Source: Azonexus hydrophilus DSM 23864
GTDB lineage: Bacteria > Pseudomonadota > Gammaproteobacteria > Burkholderiales > Rhodocyclaceae
NCBI RefSeq assembly: GCF_000429605.1
Contig: NZ_KE386925.1
Location: 270,126 to 334,125 of the forward strand
DNA length: 64,000 bases
Reading direction: 5' to 3'
Shown: positions 1-9,193 of the stretch, piece after piece
Position numbering within the stretch: the first letter of the stretch is position 1
Layout: the number at the start of each line of letters is the position of its first letter
Notes under the pieces: generated by a model
The model's input: only the letters and a program-made list of their open reading frames with translations
Databases searched by the model: none
What the model was told of the DNA's origin: nothing
Position numbers and translations under genes: made by a program

Positions 1-1929
1 CTGGTCGCGCTGCGCGACCAGCACAAGGTGCTGAGCGCCCAGGTCGCCGACAAGCAGAAGCTGCTCGAACAGGAACGGCTGATCCGCAGCCTCGCCGACC
101 ACCGCCGCCAGTTGCAGCCGGGCCAGCCCTGCCCGCTGTGCGGCGCGCTCGAGCACCCGGCGATCGCCGACTACGCCGCGCTCGACGTCTCGGTCACCGA
201 GGCTGCACTGCAGGCGGCACAGACGTCGCTCGCCGAGCTGGTCGACAAAGGCCAGCAACTGCGCGACGAGCAGACCAAGGCGAAAACGGCGCACGCCGCG
301 CTGCAGGAACAACAGGCGAAGACCGCCCGCGACCTCGCCCGCCTCGCCGACGACTGGCAGACCCAGCTCGCCGGGCTGCCGGCCGGCACGCTGCCGATCG
401 ACGCCTGGCAGGACGAACCAACTCTCGCCGCCGCCCGCAGCCAGGCCGAGCAGTCGCTGAACGCGCTCGCCGCCCGCCTGCAAGCCGCCGAACGCGGCGA
501 ACAGGCGGTCAACGCCGCCACCAAAACCGCCGCCGACGCCGCCCAGGCCCTGCTCGCCGCCGGCAACCAACTGCAACTGCTGATCCAGGCCGGGCAAACC
601 GCCGCGCTGCGCCAGGCGGAAATCGCCAAAGCCAGCCAGGGCATCGCCGCCGAACAGGCCGAACTCGACGCCCGGCTCAAGGAAACCCTGGCCGATATCC
701 CCGCCGACCCCACCGCCTGGGTGGCCGAGCGCGACACCGAATGGCAGCACTGGCAGCAGACCCAGCGCCGCCGCCAGGAACTCGCCACCCAGCTCGTCCA
801 GCAACAGGAACGCGCCGACGCCGCGCAGACCCAGGCCGCCCACTGGGCCGAACAGGCTGCACAACGACGGGCCGCAGCCGCCGACGCCCCCCCGCCGGCA
901 CCGGCCAGCGCCGAAGCCGACCCCGCCGCCGCCCTCGCCCGCTGCGCCGAGCGCCTGGCCGAACTCGGCCAGCAACTCGCCGCATTGCAAGGCCGTCAGG
1001 CGCAACTTGACGCCAATCTCGCCCGGCAGCAGCAAACCCTTGCCAATGCGGCAAGCGCCTGGCAAACGGCGCTCGCCGCCAGTCCGTTCAGCGACCTCGA
1101 TGCCTACACCGCCGCACTGCTGCCGGCGGAAGAACGCCAGCGCCTGCAGCAAGCCCGGGAAACCCGGCAAGCCGCCAAGCAGCAGGCCGACGCGCTGCTC
1201 CAGGCCGCCCGCGAAAAGCTCGCCCGCCTGCAGCGTGAAGCAGGCGAGGCACCTGTACCTCCGCTCGCCGACCTCGACACCGCCCTCGCCCGACTCGACC
1301 AACAGCGCCGCGAACTCAGCGAACAGCTCGGCGCCCGGCGCGCCCTGCTCGCCCGCGACCAGGAGGCGCGGCAGAGCCAGCAGGCGCTATTCCAGGAAAT
1401 CGCCGCGCAGACCGCCGACGCCGATCTCTGGCAGCGCCTCGACGGCCTGATCGGCTCGGCCAAAGGCGACAAGTTCCGCAAGTTCGCCCAGGGCCTCACC
1501 CTCGACCACCTGCTGCACCTCGCCAACGGCCACCTGGCCCGCCTGCACGGCCGCTACCTGCTGCGCCGCAAAACCAGCGGCGAACTCGAACTCGACATCG
1601 TCGACAGCTGGCAAGGCGAAGTCGCCCGCGACACCCGCACCCTCTCCGGCGGCGAAAGCTTCCTGGTCAGCCTGGCGCTGGCGCTCGCCCTCTCCGACCT
1701 GGTCAGCCACAAGACCAGCATCGACTCGCTCTTCCTCGACGAAGGCTTCGGCACGCTCGACGCCGACATCCTGGAAATCGCCCTCAATGCCCTCGACACG
1801 CTCAACGCCAGCGGCAAGATGATCGGCGTCATCAGCCACGTCGACGGAATGAAGGAGCGGATTCCGGCGCAGATCCGCGTCGAGAAGGGCGGTGGAGTCG
1901 GCTATTCGCGGCTCTGCCTGGCCGGTTGA
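1..1929 (+). CDS. sbcC: Exonuclease subunit SbcC, 3' part (5' end outside window)
   Basis: SMC-like ATPase subunit of the SbcCD nuclease, which cleaves hairpins and DNA ends during recombination and repair. The reading frame is open from base 1, so the N-terminal Walker A half is missing from the window; about 642 codons are visible. The zinc-hook motif CPLCG sits at 130-144, flanked by a long Ala/Gln/Arg-rich coiled coil. The C-terminal ATPase half has the ABC signature LSGGES (1642-1659) and Walker B LFLDEGFGTLD (from 1729). SbcD would be expected upstream. The gene ends with an intact tail (SRLCLAG). Identification is secure; only the start is unseen. Confidence 0.95.
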   Translation: MVALRDQHKVLSAQVADKQKLLEQERLIRSLADHRRQLQPGQPCPLCGALEHPAIADYAALDVSVTEAALQAAQTSLAELVDKGQQLRDEQTKAKTAHAALQEQQAKTARDLARLADDWQTQLAGLPAGTLPIDAWQDEPTLAAARSQAEQSLNALAARLQAAERGEQAVNAATKTAADAAQALLAAGNQLQLLIQAGQTAALRQAEIAKASQGIAAEQAELDARLKETLADIPADPTAWVAERDTEWQHWQQTQRRRQELATQLVQQQERADAAQTQAAHWAEQAAQRRAAAADAPPPAPASAEADPAAALARCAERLAELGQQLAALQGRQAQLDANLARQQQTLANAASAWQTALAASPFSDLDAYTAALLPAEERQRLQQARETRQAAKQQADALLQAAREKLARLQREAGEAPVPPLADLDTALARLDQQRRELSEQLGARRALLARDQEARQSQQALFQEIAAQTADADLWQRLDGLIGSAKGDKFRKFAQGLTLDHLLHLANGHLARLHGRYLLRRKTSGELELDIVDSWQGEVARDTRTLSGGESFLVSLALALALSDLVSHKTSIDSLFLDEGFGTLDADILEIALNALDTLNASGKMIGVISHVDGMKERIPAQIRVEKGGGVGYSRLCLAG

Positions 1930-2039
1930 TCCTGCCCGGTGCAGTAAGCTTCACGGACACACTCGATGGCCTGTCAGGTGGCGGCCGGTTTCCCGGCAGC
2001 TCACCCAGGAGGCTAATGTGTCGCGCATTGGGATGGGCA

Positions 2040-3494
2040 TCACGCCGCATCGTCCGCCTCATGAAAGCGGATTGTGTTCCGCCCTGCGGCTTTTGCCTGA
2101 TACATGGCTTTGTCGGCCCATTTCAGGATGTCATCGGGACTGTCCTCATGGTCGAGAAACACGAACACGCCAATGCTCGCCGAACAATGGTGTTCAACGG
2201 AGCTTTCTGCCATCCGCTCGTGCACAATATTCAAATGATAGGTTGCTGACAGCCTGAGGCGGATCTTTTCGGCAACGGCCTTGGCTTGGGCAATGGACTT
2301 CGTGCGATCGGCATCAAGCTCACCCAGCATCACGACAAACTCATCCCCACCAAAGCGCGCCACAGTATCCATCTCACGCACGCAAGCCTTCAATCGATTG
2401 GCAGCTTCAACCAGCAGCAGGTCGCCGACGAAGTGGCCGTATTTGTCGTTCAGTGGTTTGAAGTTATCGAGGTCAACAAACATCAGGGCGCCATGACGAC
2501 CAAAGCGCTTGCTGGCAGCCAGTACCTGGCTCAGGCGGTCGCTGAGCAAGCGCCGGTTGGGAAGCTGGGTCAGCGTGTCATAGAACGCCAGCTGCCTGAC
2601 CTGGTCCTGCATCTGCTTGCGCGTGGTGATTTCGCGGGTGATGCCGTGATATCCAGTGATTTTCCCGCTTTCATCGCGCATGGCCTTCGAGAACACTTCC
2701 CCCCAGATCACGCTGCCATTCTTGCAGCGGTGCGGGGCTTCGAAGCTGACGAAACCCAGCCTGTTGCCTGCGCGCTCCGCTTCCTGCCGCTTATGCCATG
2801 CTTCCATGACAATGGCCGCGCCTTCTTCATCGAACAACTCAAGCACATGATGACCGACCACCTCGTCAGCCTTGTAGCCACGAAGGCGTTCGTCCGACGG
2901 GCTGATGTAGGTGATGCGAAGTTCGTTGTCAGCCCGCCAGATGACATCCATCGCGTCTTCCGTAAGCAACCGGTAGAACGACTCCCTTTCATTCAGCGTC
3001 CGGGTGCGTTCCTCGACCAGGGCTTCGAGTTCCCGGTTGCGCTCCTGCAGATTCTTGAGTGGATAGACTTCGCCATCGAGCACCAGGTGATAGGGAATCG
3101 AAATGCCGCTGTGGACGATTTTCCAGGACTCGCCTTCAAGACGGAAGATCAGGGTCAGTCGCGCAACCTCGCGCGCCAGGACATGGTCAGGAACCGGCAG
3201 GTGAATGTTGAAAAAAGCAGTGACGGAGACGACATGCTCACTCAGATCCTGCATAGAGATATCGCGCATTTCGATCCGGATGCGCTCCGGCACCTCGGCA
3301 AAATCCTGGCGGGTGATTCTCACCCACTCGTCGCGATCCGTAACCAGGACACTGCCACCGCCCGTATAACCACAGAAGTCTTCGCTGAAGAAGGTGGTCA
3401 GTCGATCATCGCGTGCGGCGTAGAGCTCGATGTACTCGTCGAATAAGGCGCGAATTTTGAGCTGACGGTCCGAACTAGGCATGATTGAGGCCAT
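2040..3494 (-). CDS. PAS-domain diguanylate cyclase with N-terminal SnoaL-like domain
   Basis: Likely cytoplasmic c-di-GMP synthase. Three modules are visible in 484 residues: an N-terminal NTF2/SnoaL-like fold (about 5-130), a short coiled coil, a PAS domain with PAC tail (about 165-290), and a GGDEF domain. The catalytic signature RFGGDEF is intact near residue 383, preceded by DxLTxLPNRR at the domain start. No transmembrane segment is evident, so the sensor is probably cytosolic. The SnoaL-like domain may bind a small ligand (inference). An alternative start lies four codons downstream at 3482; neither has a clear ribosome-binding site. It is convergent with sbcC and divergent from the alpha/beta hydrolase gene. 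Confidence 0.88.
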   Translation of the reverse strand: MASIMPSSDRQLKIRALFDEYIELYAARDDRLTTFFSEDFCGYTGGGSVLVTDRDEWVRITRQDFAEVPERIRIEMRDISMQDLSEHVVSVTAFFNIHLPVPDHVLAREVARLTLIFRLEGESWKIVHSGISIPYHLVLDGEVYPLKNLQERNRELEALVEERTRTLNERESFYRLLTEDAMDVIWRADNELRITYISPSDERLRGYKADEVVGHHVLELFDEEGAAIVMEAWHKRQEAERAGNRLGFVSFEAPHRCKNGSVIWGEVFSKAMRDESGKITGYHGITREITTRKQMQDQVRQLAFYDTLTQLPNRRLLSDRLSQVLAASKRFGRHGALMFVDLDNFKPLNDKYGHFVGDLLLVEAANRLKACVREMDTVARFGGDEFVVMLGELDADRTKSIAQAKAVAEKIRLRLSATYHLNIVHERMAESSVEHHCSASIGVFVFLDHEDSPDDILKWADKAMYQAKAAGRNTIRFHEADDAA

Positions 3495-3639
3495 GGAAAA
3501 TACTCATTTGCCAACAGAGTTAACAACATCTGACATATATACCATATAGCCTCTCTGGATCATCCTGCATGCGTCAACCAAAGGCTCATGAAGAAACCGA
3601 AGATTCAAATTACCCTGAGCGCTTAACAATTTCTCACCA

Positions 3640-4452
3640 ATGAAGATCAAGATGCCCACGAAAACACCGGTCATTCACCATTACCCTGCCCATCAAGCGA
3701 GTACTCAGCCGCCATTGCTTTTTGTGCATGGTGGTTACAGCCACGCTGCGCTGTGGAGCGTCCGCTTGATCCCTTATTTCCAGGATCTGGGCTACAACTG
3801 CTACGCGCTTGATTTTTCCGGCCACGGCAGCCACCCGGGTGATCGGCTCAATCTCGACGATTTCGGCATCGAAGATTACGTCACAGATCTGGCTACCGCC
3901 GTCGCCAGCCTGCCGGTGGAACCGGTGTTGATCGCACATTCCATGGGGTGCCTGGTCAGCCAGCGCTTTCTCGAACATGGCACGGCTCACGCCGTCGCCT
4001 TCCTGGCACCGGTGCCGCCAACCGGAACAGGCGGCACGGCCAGTCGCTTTGCCCTGACCATGCCGGATTTCTTCGCCGAATTGCCTAATGCGGTCAACGG
4101 CGCGGCCAACGAAAAAACAATGAGAACGATGGCCAGCGTCTATTTTTCGCCAAGCTTGGCGCCGGAGGAGACCGTCCAGTATCTTCCGCTAATCCAGCCG
4201 GAATCTGAAAAGGCCGTGGCCGAAATGCTCACTGCGCCCTTTCGCGTTGCCCGTAGCCGGGCACGCATTCCGGCATTGGTCATGGGTGGCTCGGCTGACC
4301 AGGTGTTTCCGGCCTCGATGCTCTTCTTCACTGCCGCAGTGTGGAACGCCAGAACGCAGATCATTGATGGGGCTGGCCACATGCTGATGCTCGACCCGCA
4401 ATGGCCGGACACTGCTGGCAAGCTGCTGGAATGGTTGGAAAGCCTTGCCTGA
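3640..4452 (+). CDS. Alpha/beta-fold hydrolase
   Basis: Serine hydrolase of the alpha/beta superfamily, 270 residues, substrate unknown. The oxyanion-loop HGG is at residues 30-32 and the nucleophile elbow AHSMG places the catalytic serine at 101. The probable acid is Asp220 (GGSADQVFP) and the histidine His247 (GAGHML). No signal peptide is seen, so it should be cytoplasmic. It stands alone between a divergent diguanylate cyclase gene and creA. An in-frame ATG four codons downstream (MPTKTP) is an alternative start. Confidence 0.85.
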   Translation: MKIKMPTKTPVIHHYPAHQASTQPPLLFVHGGYSHAALWSVRLIPYFQDLGYNCYALDFSGHGSHPGDRLNLDDFGIEDYVTDLATAVASLPVEPVLIAHSMGCLVSQRFLEHGTAHAVAFLAPVPPTGTGGTASRFALTMPDFFAELPNAVNGAANEKTMRTMASVYFSPSLAPEETVQYLPLIQPESEKAVAEMLTAPFRVARSRARIPALVMGGSADQVFPASMLFFTAAVWNARTQIIDGAGHMLMLDPQWPDTAGKLLEWLESLA

Positions 4453-4515
4453 AACCAGCTTCCAGGGACTGAGTCGCGCTACACTGCCAAGTTTGCCGTC
4501 AAACCGGAATTCTTC

Positions 4516-4980
4516 ATGCGCTCCCTGCCCGTCCTGCTTCTCACCACCATCGCCCTGCCTGCGTTGGCGGAGGAGATTGGCTGCACAACCACCGAGTGGA
4601 AATTGATCGGCGCCAATCACCGCGTCTGCGTCTATGCTTATGACGACCCGAAGATTCCCGGTGTCACCTGCCATATCAGCCAGGCGCGCACCGGTGGCAT
4701 AAAGGGCAGTCTCGGTCTGGCGGAAGACCCTTCGCAGTTTTCCATCGCTTGCCGCCAGATCGCGCCGATCGTCGTACCGGAGAATCTGCCGGAACGCGAG
4801 GTAGTATTCAGCGAAAACACTTCACTGTTGTTCAAGGAAACGCAGATTCATCGCCTCTTCGACGCCAAACGCAAGGTGTTGATCTATCTCGGCATCAGTC
4901 GCAAGATCATCGCTGGGGCGCCGAGTAACGCGATCTCGAGCGTACCGGTGCAACCGTGGTCGACAACCAAGGGGCCCTGA
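4516..4980 (+). CDS. creA: CreA family protein
   Basis: Secreted protein of the CreA family, 154 residues, with a cleavable signal peptide ending at about residue 18 (LPALA/EE). Typical family segments are visible: DDPKIPGVTCHIS, the GGIKGSLGLAEDPS loop and the C-terminal stretch KVLIYLGISRKI followed by SSVPVQPW. The biochemical role of CreA is not established; the name comes from position next to creBCD in E. coli, a neighbourhood absent here. It is followed after 6 bp by the YkgJ-family gene, so the two are probably cotranscribed. Confidence 0.9.
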   Translation: MRSLPVLLLTTIALPALAEEIGCTTTEWKLIGANHRVCVYAYDDPKIPGVTCHISQARTGGIKGSLGLAEDPSQFSIACRQIAPIVVPENLPEREVVFSENTSLLFKETQIHRLFDAKRKVLIYLGISRKIIAGAPSNAISSVPVQPWSTTKGP

Positions 4981-4986
4981 TCCAAG

Positions 4987-5517
4987 ATGAGTTCCTCTAA
5001 CCACCGTCGCCTCGACAATGAACTCGCCAGCGCTGCCGCTGCCTACCAGGCCAGCGCAGTGATCCCGCATTGCCCGCAATGCTCGAATTCCTGCTGTCGC
5101 CTCGACCCCTTGGTGCTGGAACTGAACTGGAAACAGGTCAGGACTTTCTGGCGGATTGATGAGGCGCGTGCCGCCTTCGACCGGCAACTGAAGGCGGGCC
5201 AGGGGCCGCAGGAAATCCGCGCCGGCAACGGCTTGTATTACGCGCACGGCAAGCCCTGCCCGGTATTCGATGAGGCGACGGCATCCTGTAGCGTCTATGG
5301 ACAGCCGATCAAGCCGGCGGGCTGCTCGGATTTCCCGGTATATGAAGACGGCGGCACCATTGTCGCCGACCTGCGCTGCGAGGCGGTCGATCGTACCGCC
5401 CTGAGCAGCTGGATCGCCCAGGCTGTCGGTGAGAACTACCGTATCGTCAGCAAGGCCGACCCCGACTTCCCTTTTCTGATCACGCTCTCGCTGAAAAAGG
5501 CAAAACCTCCCGCGTAA
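4987..5517 (+). CDS. YkgJ family cysteine-cluster protein
   Basis: Cytoplasmic protein of 176 residues from the YkgJ (CxxCxxxCC) family, proposed to bind zinc or an iron-sulfur cluster. The N-terminal cluster CPQCSNSCC (from about residue 30) and a second group (KPCPVFDE, CSVYG, GCSDFPVY) are present. Function in the cell is unknown. It follows creA after 6 bp and precedes a small orphan gene. Assignment to the family is good; function is not known. Confidence 0.8.
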   Translation: MSSSNHRRLDNELASAAAAYQASAVIPHCPQCSNSCCRLDPLVLELNWKQVRTFWRIDEARAAFDRQLKAGQGPQEIRAGNGLYYAHGKPCPVFDEATASCSVYGQPIKPAGCSDFPVYEDGGTIVADLRCEAVDRTALSSWIAQAVGENYRIVSKADPDFPFLITLSLKKAKPPA

Positions 5518-5565
5518 TGGAATGGAAACTGCTTGATTCTCCTTGTTGCATCACGGGAGAAGATC

Positions 5566-5766
5566 ATGAGTCCCAGGCTGACCGAGGAAACGCTGTTCTG
5601 GCTACGTTTGGCCGCGTTCGCCCATCTCTCAGAGCAGATACTGTGCACCGGCGCCAGCGTCGATGACGCCGAGGAATTGTTGTTCGGCTGGCGTCTGCCG
5701 GGCGATCTGCCGGCACCATATGCCTGCCTGACCGGTGGCCTTGCCTACCAGACCGAACAACCGTGA
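5566..5766 (+). CDS. Small hypothetical protein
   Basis: A 66-residue frame beginning MSPRLTEETLFWLRLAAFAH. The ATG at 5566 is preferred over the upstream ATG at 5533 because a GGGAGAAG ribosome-binding site precedes it. No family is recognised. The sequence is mildly hydrophobic without a clear membrane helix. It lies on the same strand as the YkgJ-family gene, 48 bp downstream, and runs convergently towards the msrAB gene. It could be a lineage-specific small gene; a chance frame cannot be excluded. Confidence 0.45.
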   Translation: MSPRLTEETLFWLRLAAFAHLSEQILCTGASVDDAEELLFGWRLPGDLPAPYACLTGGLAYQTEQP

Positions 5767-5771
5767 ATGCC

Positions 5772-7094
5772 TTAGCTGGCCTTGTCCGGCACGAACTTCA
5801 GCACATTGCCGTTGATGCAATAGCGCTTGCCAGTGGGCGGCGGGCCGTCGTCAAAGACGTGGCCAAGATGGATGCCAGAACTGGCGCTGCGGACTTCGAC
5901 CCGGCGCATGCCGTGGCTGTCATCCTCGTGCAGCGTGATCGCACCCGGCAGCGGATTGAAGAAACTGGGCCAGCCGCTGCCGCTCTCGTACTTTGCATCA
6001 CTACGGAACAAGGGCGCACCAGAAAGGGGATCGACGAAGGTGCCGGGGCGCTTTTCGTCGAGATGCGAACCGGTGCCGGGATACTCGGTGCCCTGCTCGA
6101 AGGCGATCTTCTGTTGTGCCGGCGTCAGCAGGTGGAAGCCCAACCATTGCCAGAAACGGCCAGTATCGCCGTTGTAGCCGGTGTAACGCGAAACCTCCCT
6201 GCCCTGCTCGAAGAGCACGATGGTCGGCGTGGCGAACAAGGCCTTGGCCAGCGTCCAGCCGGCCGGCGCCTGCGGACTCAGGCTGCGGGCGATGGCCACC
6301 GGCGATTGCCAGTGGTCGAGGACGTCGGCCTTGAATTTCTGGCAATAGATGCAGTCGGCGCTTTCAAAGACAATCAACTGGCGCTGCAGGTCGAGTGTGG
6401 CGTGGTCGAGCGGCGGTATGCCGGCTGACGGCGCTGCTGCGGAGGCGCCCGGATACTTGACCCCGGTACCACCCAGGCCGCAATAACCGTCCGGATTCTT
6501 GACCAGATAGTCCTGATGGTATTCCTCGGCGGTGAAGTATTTTTCCAGCGGCGCGATCTCGGTGGTGATGCGGCCGAGCCCTGCCGCCGTCAGCGCCGTC
6601 TGGTAGGCGTCACGGGTTTTCAGGGCGACGGCTTGCTGGCTGGCGTCGTGCGTATAGACGGCGCTGCGGTAGTTGCTGCCGACATCGTTGCCCTGGCGAT
6701 CACCCTGCGTCGGATTGTGGCTTTCCCAGAACTGGATCAGCACCGTTTCCAGATCAACCTTGGCCGGGTCGAAAATCACCTTGACCACTTCGGCATGATT
6801 GCGCAGGCTGGATTTGCCCCACTGACGCATGCGTTCGTGCGCCAACACCGCATCGTAGGTGCCCGCGATGTCGCCGTTGGCGTAACCGCTTTCAACATCG
6901 AGCACGCCGGGAATGGCGGCCATGCGTTTTTCGGCGCCCCAGAAACAGCCCATGCCGAGGACGATGCTGTCGGTGACGGCGGGCATGGCCGGCCGGCTTG
7001 CCTTGGCGGCCGCTTCACCGTCGCCGCAGGCGCTGATCAATACACTGCTGGATATCGCCAAGATCAATCCTTGTAATCTCTTGAGGGGGGACAT
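5772..7094 (-). CDS. msrAB: MsrA-thioredoxin-MsrB fusion, peptide methionine sulfoxide reductase lipoprotein
   Basis: Trimodular enzyme of 440 residues that reduces both S- and R-methionine sulfoxide in exported proteins. The start at 7094 gives a lipoprotein signal with lipobox LISAC (Cys23); the longer frame to 7148 would bury it. MsrA (about 43-215) has the catalytic GCFWG, Cys50. A thioredoxin-like domain (about 235-325) carries CIYC at 248-251 and a cis-proline in FATPT. MsrB (about 326-437) ends with the catalytic RYCIN, Cys426, and lacks the zinc CxxC pairs. The domain order MsrA-Trx-MsrB differs from the Trx-MsrA-MsrB order of Neisseria PilB. The internal thioredoxin presumably supplies reductant to both catalytic domains, replacing a separate partner (inference). 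Confidence 0.93.
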   Translation of the reverse strand: MSPLKRLQGLILAISSSVLISACGDGEAAAKASRPAMPAVTDSIVLGMGCFWGAEKRMAAIPGVLDVESGYANGDIAGTYDAVLAHERMRQWGKSSLRNHAEVVKVIFDPAKVDLETVLIQFWESHNPTQGDRQGNDVGSNYRSAVYTHDASQQAVALKTRDAYQTALTAAGLGRITTEIAPLEKYFTAEEYHQDYLVKNPDGYCGLGGTGVKYPGASAAAPSAGIPPLDHATLDLQRQLIVFESADCIYCQKFKADVLDHWQSPVAIARSLSPQAPAGWTLAKALFATPTIVLFEQGREVSRYTGYNGDTGRFWQWLGFHLLTPAQQKIAFEQGTEYPGTGSHLDEKRPGTFVDPLSGAPLFRSDAKYESGSGWPSFFNPLPGAITLHEDDSHGMRRVEVRSASSGIHLGHVFDDGPPPTGKRYCINGNVLKFVPDKAS

Positions 7095-7238
7095 TGCTTG
7101 CCTTTCGCCGGCGCGGGATCGCGGTTGAAACCCCGCCGCTCGCCGCAAGCGCTACCCGGAGGTTGACTGGCGCGATGCGCGGTGGTTCCCCGTTAGTCGG
7201 CAAGTGCGTCAGTTTCTTACAGGCCGCCACCGACACTT

Positions 7239-7610
7239 TCAGGCCGGCGATTCATCATCCTCGCTCAATCCCGCGAACAGGCCCTGCTCGCGCAGCATTG
7301 CCTTGAAGGTTTTCATGACCGGGCGCGAAAGCATGGTTTCGGCGAGCACGCGCTTTTCGTAGATGAGATTGCGCATTTCCTCGCTGCTGGCAGCCCGGGC
7401 GGCGGCGATCAAACGATGGTATTCATCGCCGAAGCGCTCGCCCGGACGATGTTTGACGGCGTCGTAGAGCAGCGCCATGACGACTTTATCCACGGCGCCC
7501 ATCTTGCACTTGCCGTCGAGGATCTTGAGCATCACCGTGGTCGCGCAATCGATATCGCTGGCCGTCAGGGCATGGCCGCGCAGCCAGTCATCGACATGGG
7601 CCGCGTTCAT
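7239..7610 (-). CDS. Hypothetical protein
   Basis: A 123-residue, mostly helical, soluble protein with no recognised domain (begins MNAAHVDDWLRGHAL). It contains charged helices (LIYEKRVLAETML, FKAMLREQGLF) and an acidic C-terminus. No signal peptide or membrane segment is seen. It sits upstream of msrAB on the same strand, separated by about 145 bp, and downstream of the ABC importer operon. The composition matches neighbouring genes, so it is probably a real gene. Function unknown. Confidence 0.6.
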   Translation of the reverse strand: MNAAHVDDWLRGHALTASDIDCATTVMLKILDGKCKMGAVDKVVMALLYDAVKHRPGERFGDEYHRLIAAARAASSEEMRNLIYEKRVLAETMLSRPVMKTFKAMLREQGLFAGLSEDDESPA

Positions 7611-7737
7611 ACGGCGACAGCGTAGAGCAAGCGAAAGCTGGCAGTTTCAGGCAAAGACATGGCAGACGGGACGATGGTTGGTAACGCCCGGGCCAATGCA
7701 AGAGCGGTGCCAGCGTGGCAAACGCCGCCGGTGCGTG

Positions 7738-7765
7738 GGCCGGGCGCGTGGTGTCGCGCCTGGCC
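7738..7765 (-). terminator. Strong GC hairpin after the ABC importer operon
   Basis: An 11-bp stem (one G-U pair) with a six-base loop lies 28 bp beyond the stop codon of the ABC ATPase gene. There is no clear T-run on the minus strand, so this is either a weak intrinsic terminator or an RNA-stabilising 3' hairpin. The surrounding 7611-7792 stretch shows no gene. Confidence 0.4.
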
Positions 7766-7792
7766 GGCGGTTTTGTCGGATTTGCGACGAGC

Positions 7793-9193
7793 TCAGTTCG
7801 CTATGTCGATCGCCAGGCGCCGTCCGGCAACCCGTTCGGCCAAAGCATCGTCGTGGGTAACCAGGACCAGCGCCGCGCCGCTGCGCTCAAGGGCGCGCAG
7901 CAGTACGGCCATGGTCTGCTTCTGGGTGATCGCGTCGAGGCGCGAGGTCGGTTCGTCGGCAAAGACCAATTGCGGCTGTAGCAGCAGGATGCGGGCGATC
8001 GCGATGCGCTGCAGTTCGCCGCCGGAAACTTCGCTCGGCAGGCGGTCGAGCAAGGCGGCGTCGAGGCCGAGCTCGGCCAGCAGCGGTTCCGCCGCGCCGG
8101 GATCGAGGCGGTGCAGGCGGCACAGGTCGGCGAAGGTTTGCCGCAGCGTCTGCCGCGCCGGGAAGGCAGCGACCGGGTCCTGGTACAACTTCTGGAAGGC
8201 GAACGGGCGCGCCGCATGGCTGACGACACGGCCAGCGTCGGGCTTGAGCACGCCGAGCAGGATGTTGCCCAGCGTCGTCTTGCCGCAGCCGCTCGGGCCG
8301 GTCAGCGCCAGCCGCTCGCCGGCATGGACACAGAGGTCGATACCGGCGAACAGGCGCTGGGCGCCGAAGGCCTTGGCCAGGCCCTGCGCTGTCAGCAGCG
8401 GCTGGCCACTGGCCGGCGCCGGCTCTGCCGGCCAGTTGCGGGGCTGGGCAGCGAGCAGCGCCTGGGTGTAGGGATGCTGCGGCACCTGCATCACCGTCGC
8501 TGTGGCGCCGGATTCGACGATCCGCCCCTGCTCGATCACCGCCAGGCGGCCGCCGAGGGCTTCGGCGACTTCCAGGTCGTGGGTCACCGTGAGCAGCGCA
8601 CAACCTTCGAGCAAGGCCTCGCGCAGCAAGGTGACGACCTCGTCGCGCATGCGCCTGTCGAGGCCCTTGGTCGGCTCGTCGGCGATCAGGATCGGCGCGC
8701 CGCCGGCATAGACCGCGGCGAAGGCGACGCGCTGGGCCATACCGCCGGAAATCTGGTGCGGATAATGCCCGGCCTTGTCCTGCAGGCCGAGGCCGGCCAG
8801 CGCCTCGCGCGCTCGCTGGCGGGCGTTGGCGGCGTTGCCGTCGCGGCGGACATGGCGATAGGTTTCCTCGACCTGGGCCAGGATGCGCATGGTCGGGTCA
8901 AGCGCCAGCCAGGGCTCCTGCGGCAGCAGGCCGAGCTGGCGGCCCCACAGCGGCCGGCGCGTGTGGTGGTCGGCGGCGGCCGAGGCGACGCCGGCGACCT
9001 CGACCGTGCCGGCCGCCTGCAGGGCATCCGGCAGATTGCCCATGATCGCCTGCGCCAGCAGCGATTTGCCGGCGCCGCTCTGACCGACCAGGGTCAGCGC
9101 CTCGCCCGGTGCCAGCGCGAAACTCACGTCGCGCAGCAGCGCGTTGTCGCCGGCACGAACGCTCAGCCCGTCAACCGCCAGGATGCGCTTCAT
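7793..9193 (-). CDS. ABC transporter, fused double ATP-binding protein (dipeptide/nickel type)
   Basis: Energising subunit of a peptide/nickel/opine (PepT) family importer, with both nucleotide-binding domains in one 466-residue chain like a DppD-DppF fusion. Domain 1 has Walker A GQSGAGKS (37-44), signature ISGGMAQR and Walker B ILIADEPTKGLD. Domain 2 has Walker A GPSGCGKT (about 300), signature VSGGELQR and Walker B LVFADEPTSRLD. Its start overlaps the stop of the upstream permease by 4 bp, so translation is coupled. It is the last gene of a five-gene minus-strand cluster with two permeases, a binding protein and a TonB receptor. The substrate cannot be read from this subunit alone. Confidence 0.93.
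   Translation of the reverse strand: MKRILAVDGLSVRAGDNALLRDVSFALAPGEALTLVGQSGAGKSLLAQAIMGNLPDALQAAGTVEVAGVASAAADHHTRRPLWGRQLGLLPQEPWLALDPTMRILAQVEETYRHVRRDGNAANARQRAREALAGLGLQDKAGHYPHQISGGMAQRVAFAAVYAGGAPILIADEPTKGLDRRMRDEVVTLLREALLEGCALLTVTHDLEVAEALGGRLAVIEQGRIVESGATATVMQVPQHPYTQALLAAQPRNWPAEPAPASGQPLLTAQGLAKAFGAQRLFAGIDLCVHAGERLALTGPSGCGKTTLGNILLGVLKPDAGRVVSHAARPFAFQKLYQDPVAAFPARQTLRQTFADLCRLHRLDPGAAEPLLAELGLDAALLDRLPSEVSGGELQRIAIARILLLQPQLVFADEPTSRLDAITQKQTMAVLLRALERSGAALVLVTHDDALAERVAGRRLAIDIAN

Noticed and set aside
7611..7792. A riboswitch or sRNA between the hypothetical gene and the ABC importer
   Set aside because: No conserved riboswitch block is seen; only a single strong hairpin, which fits an operon end.
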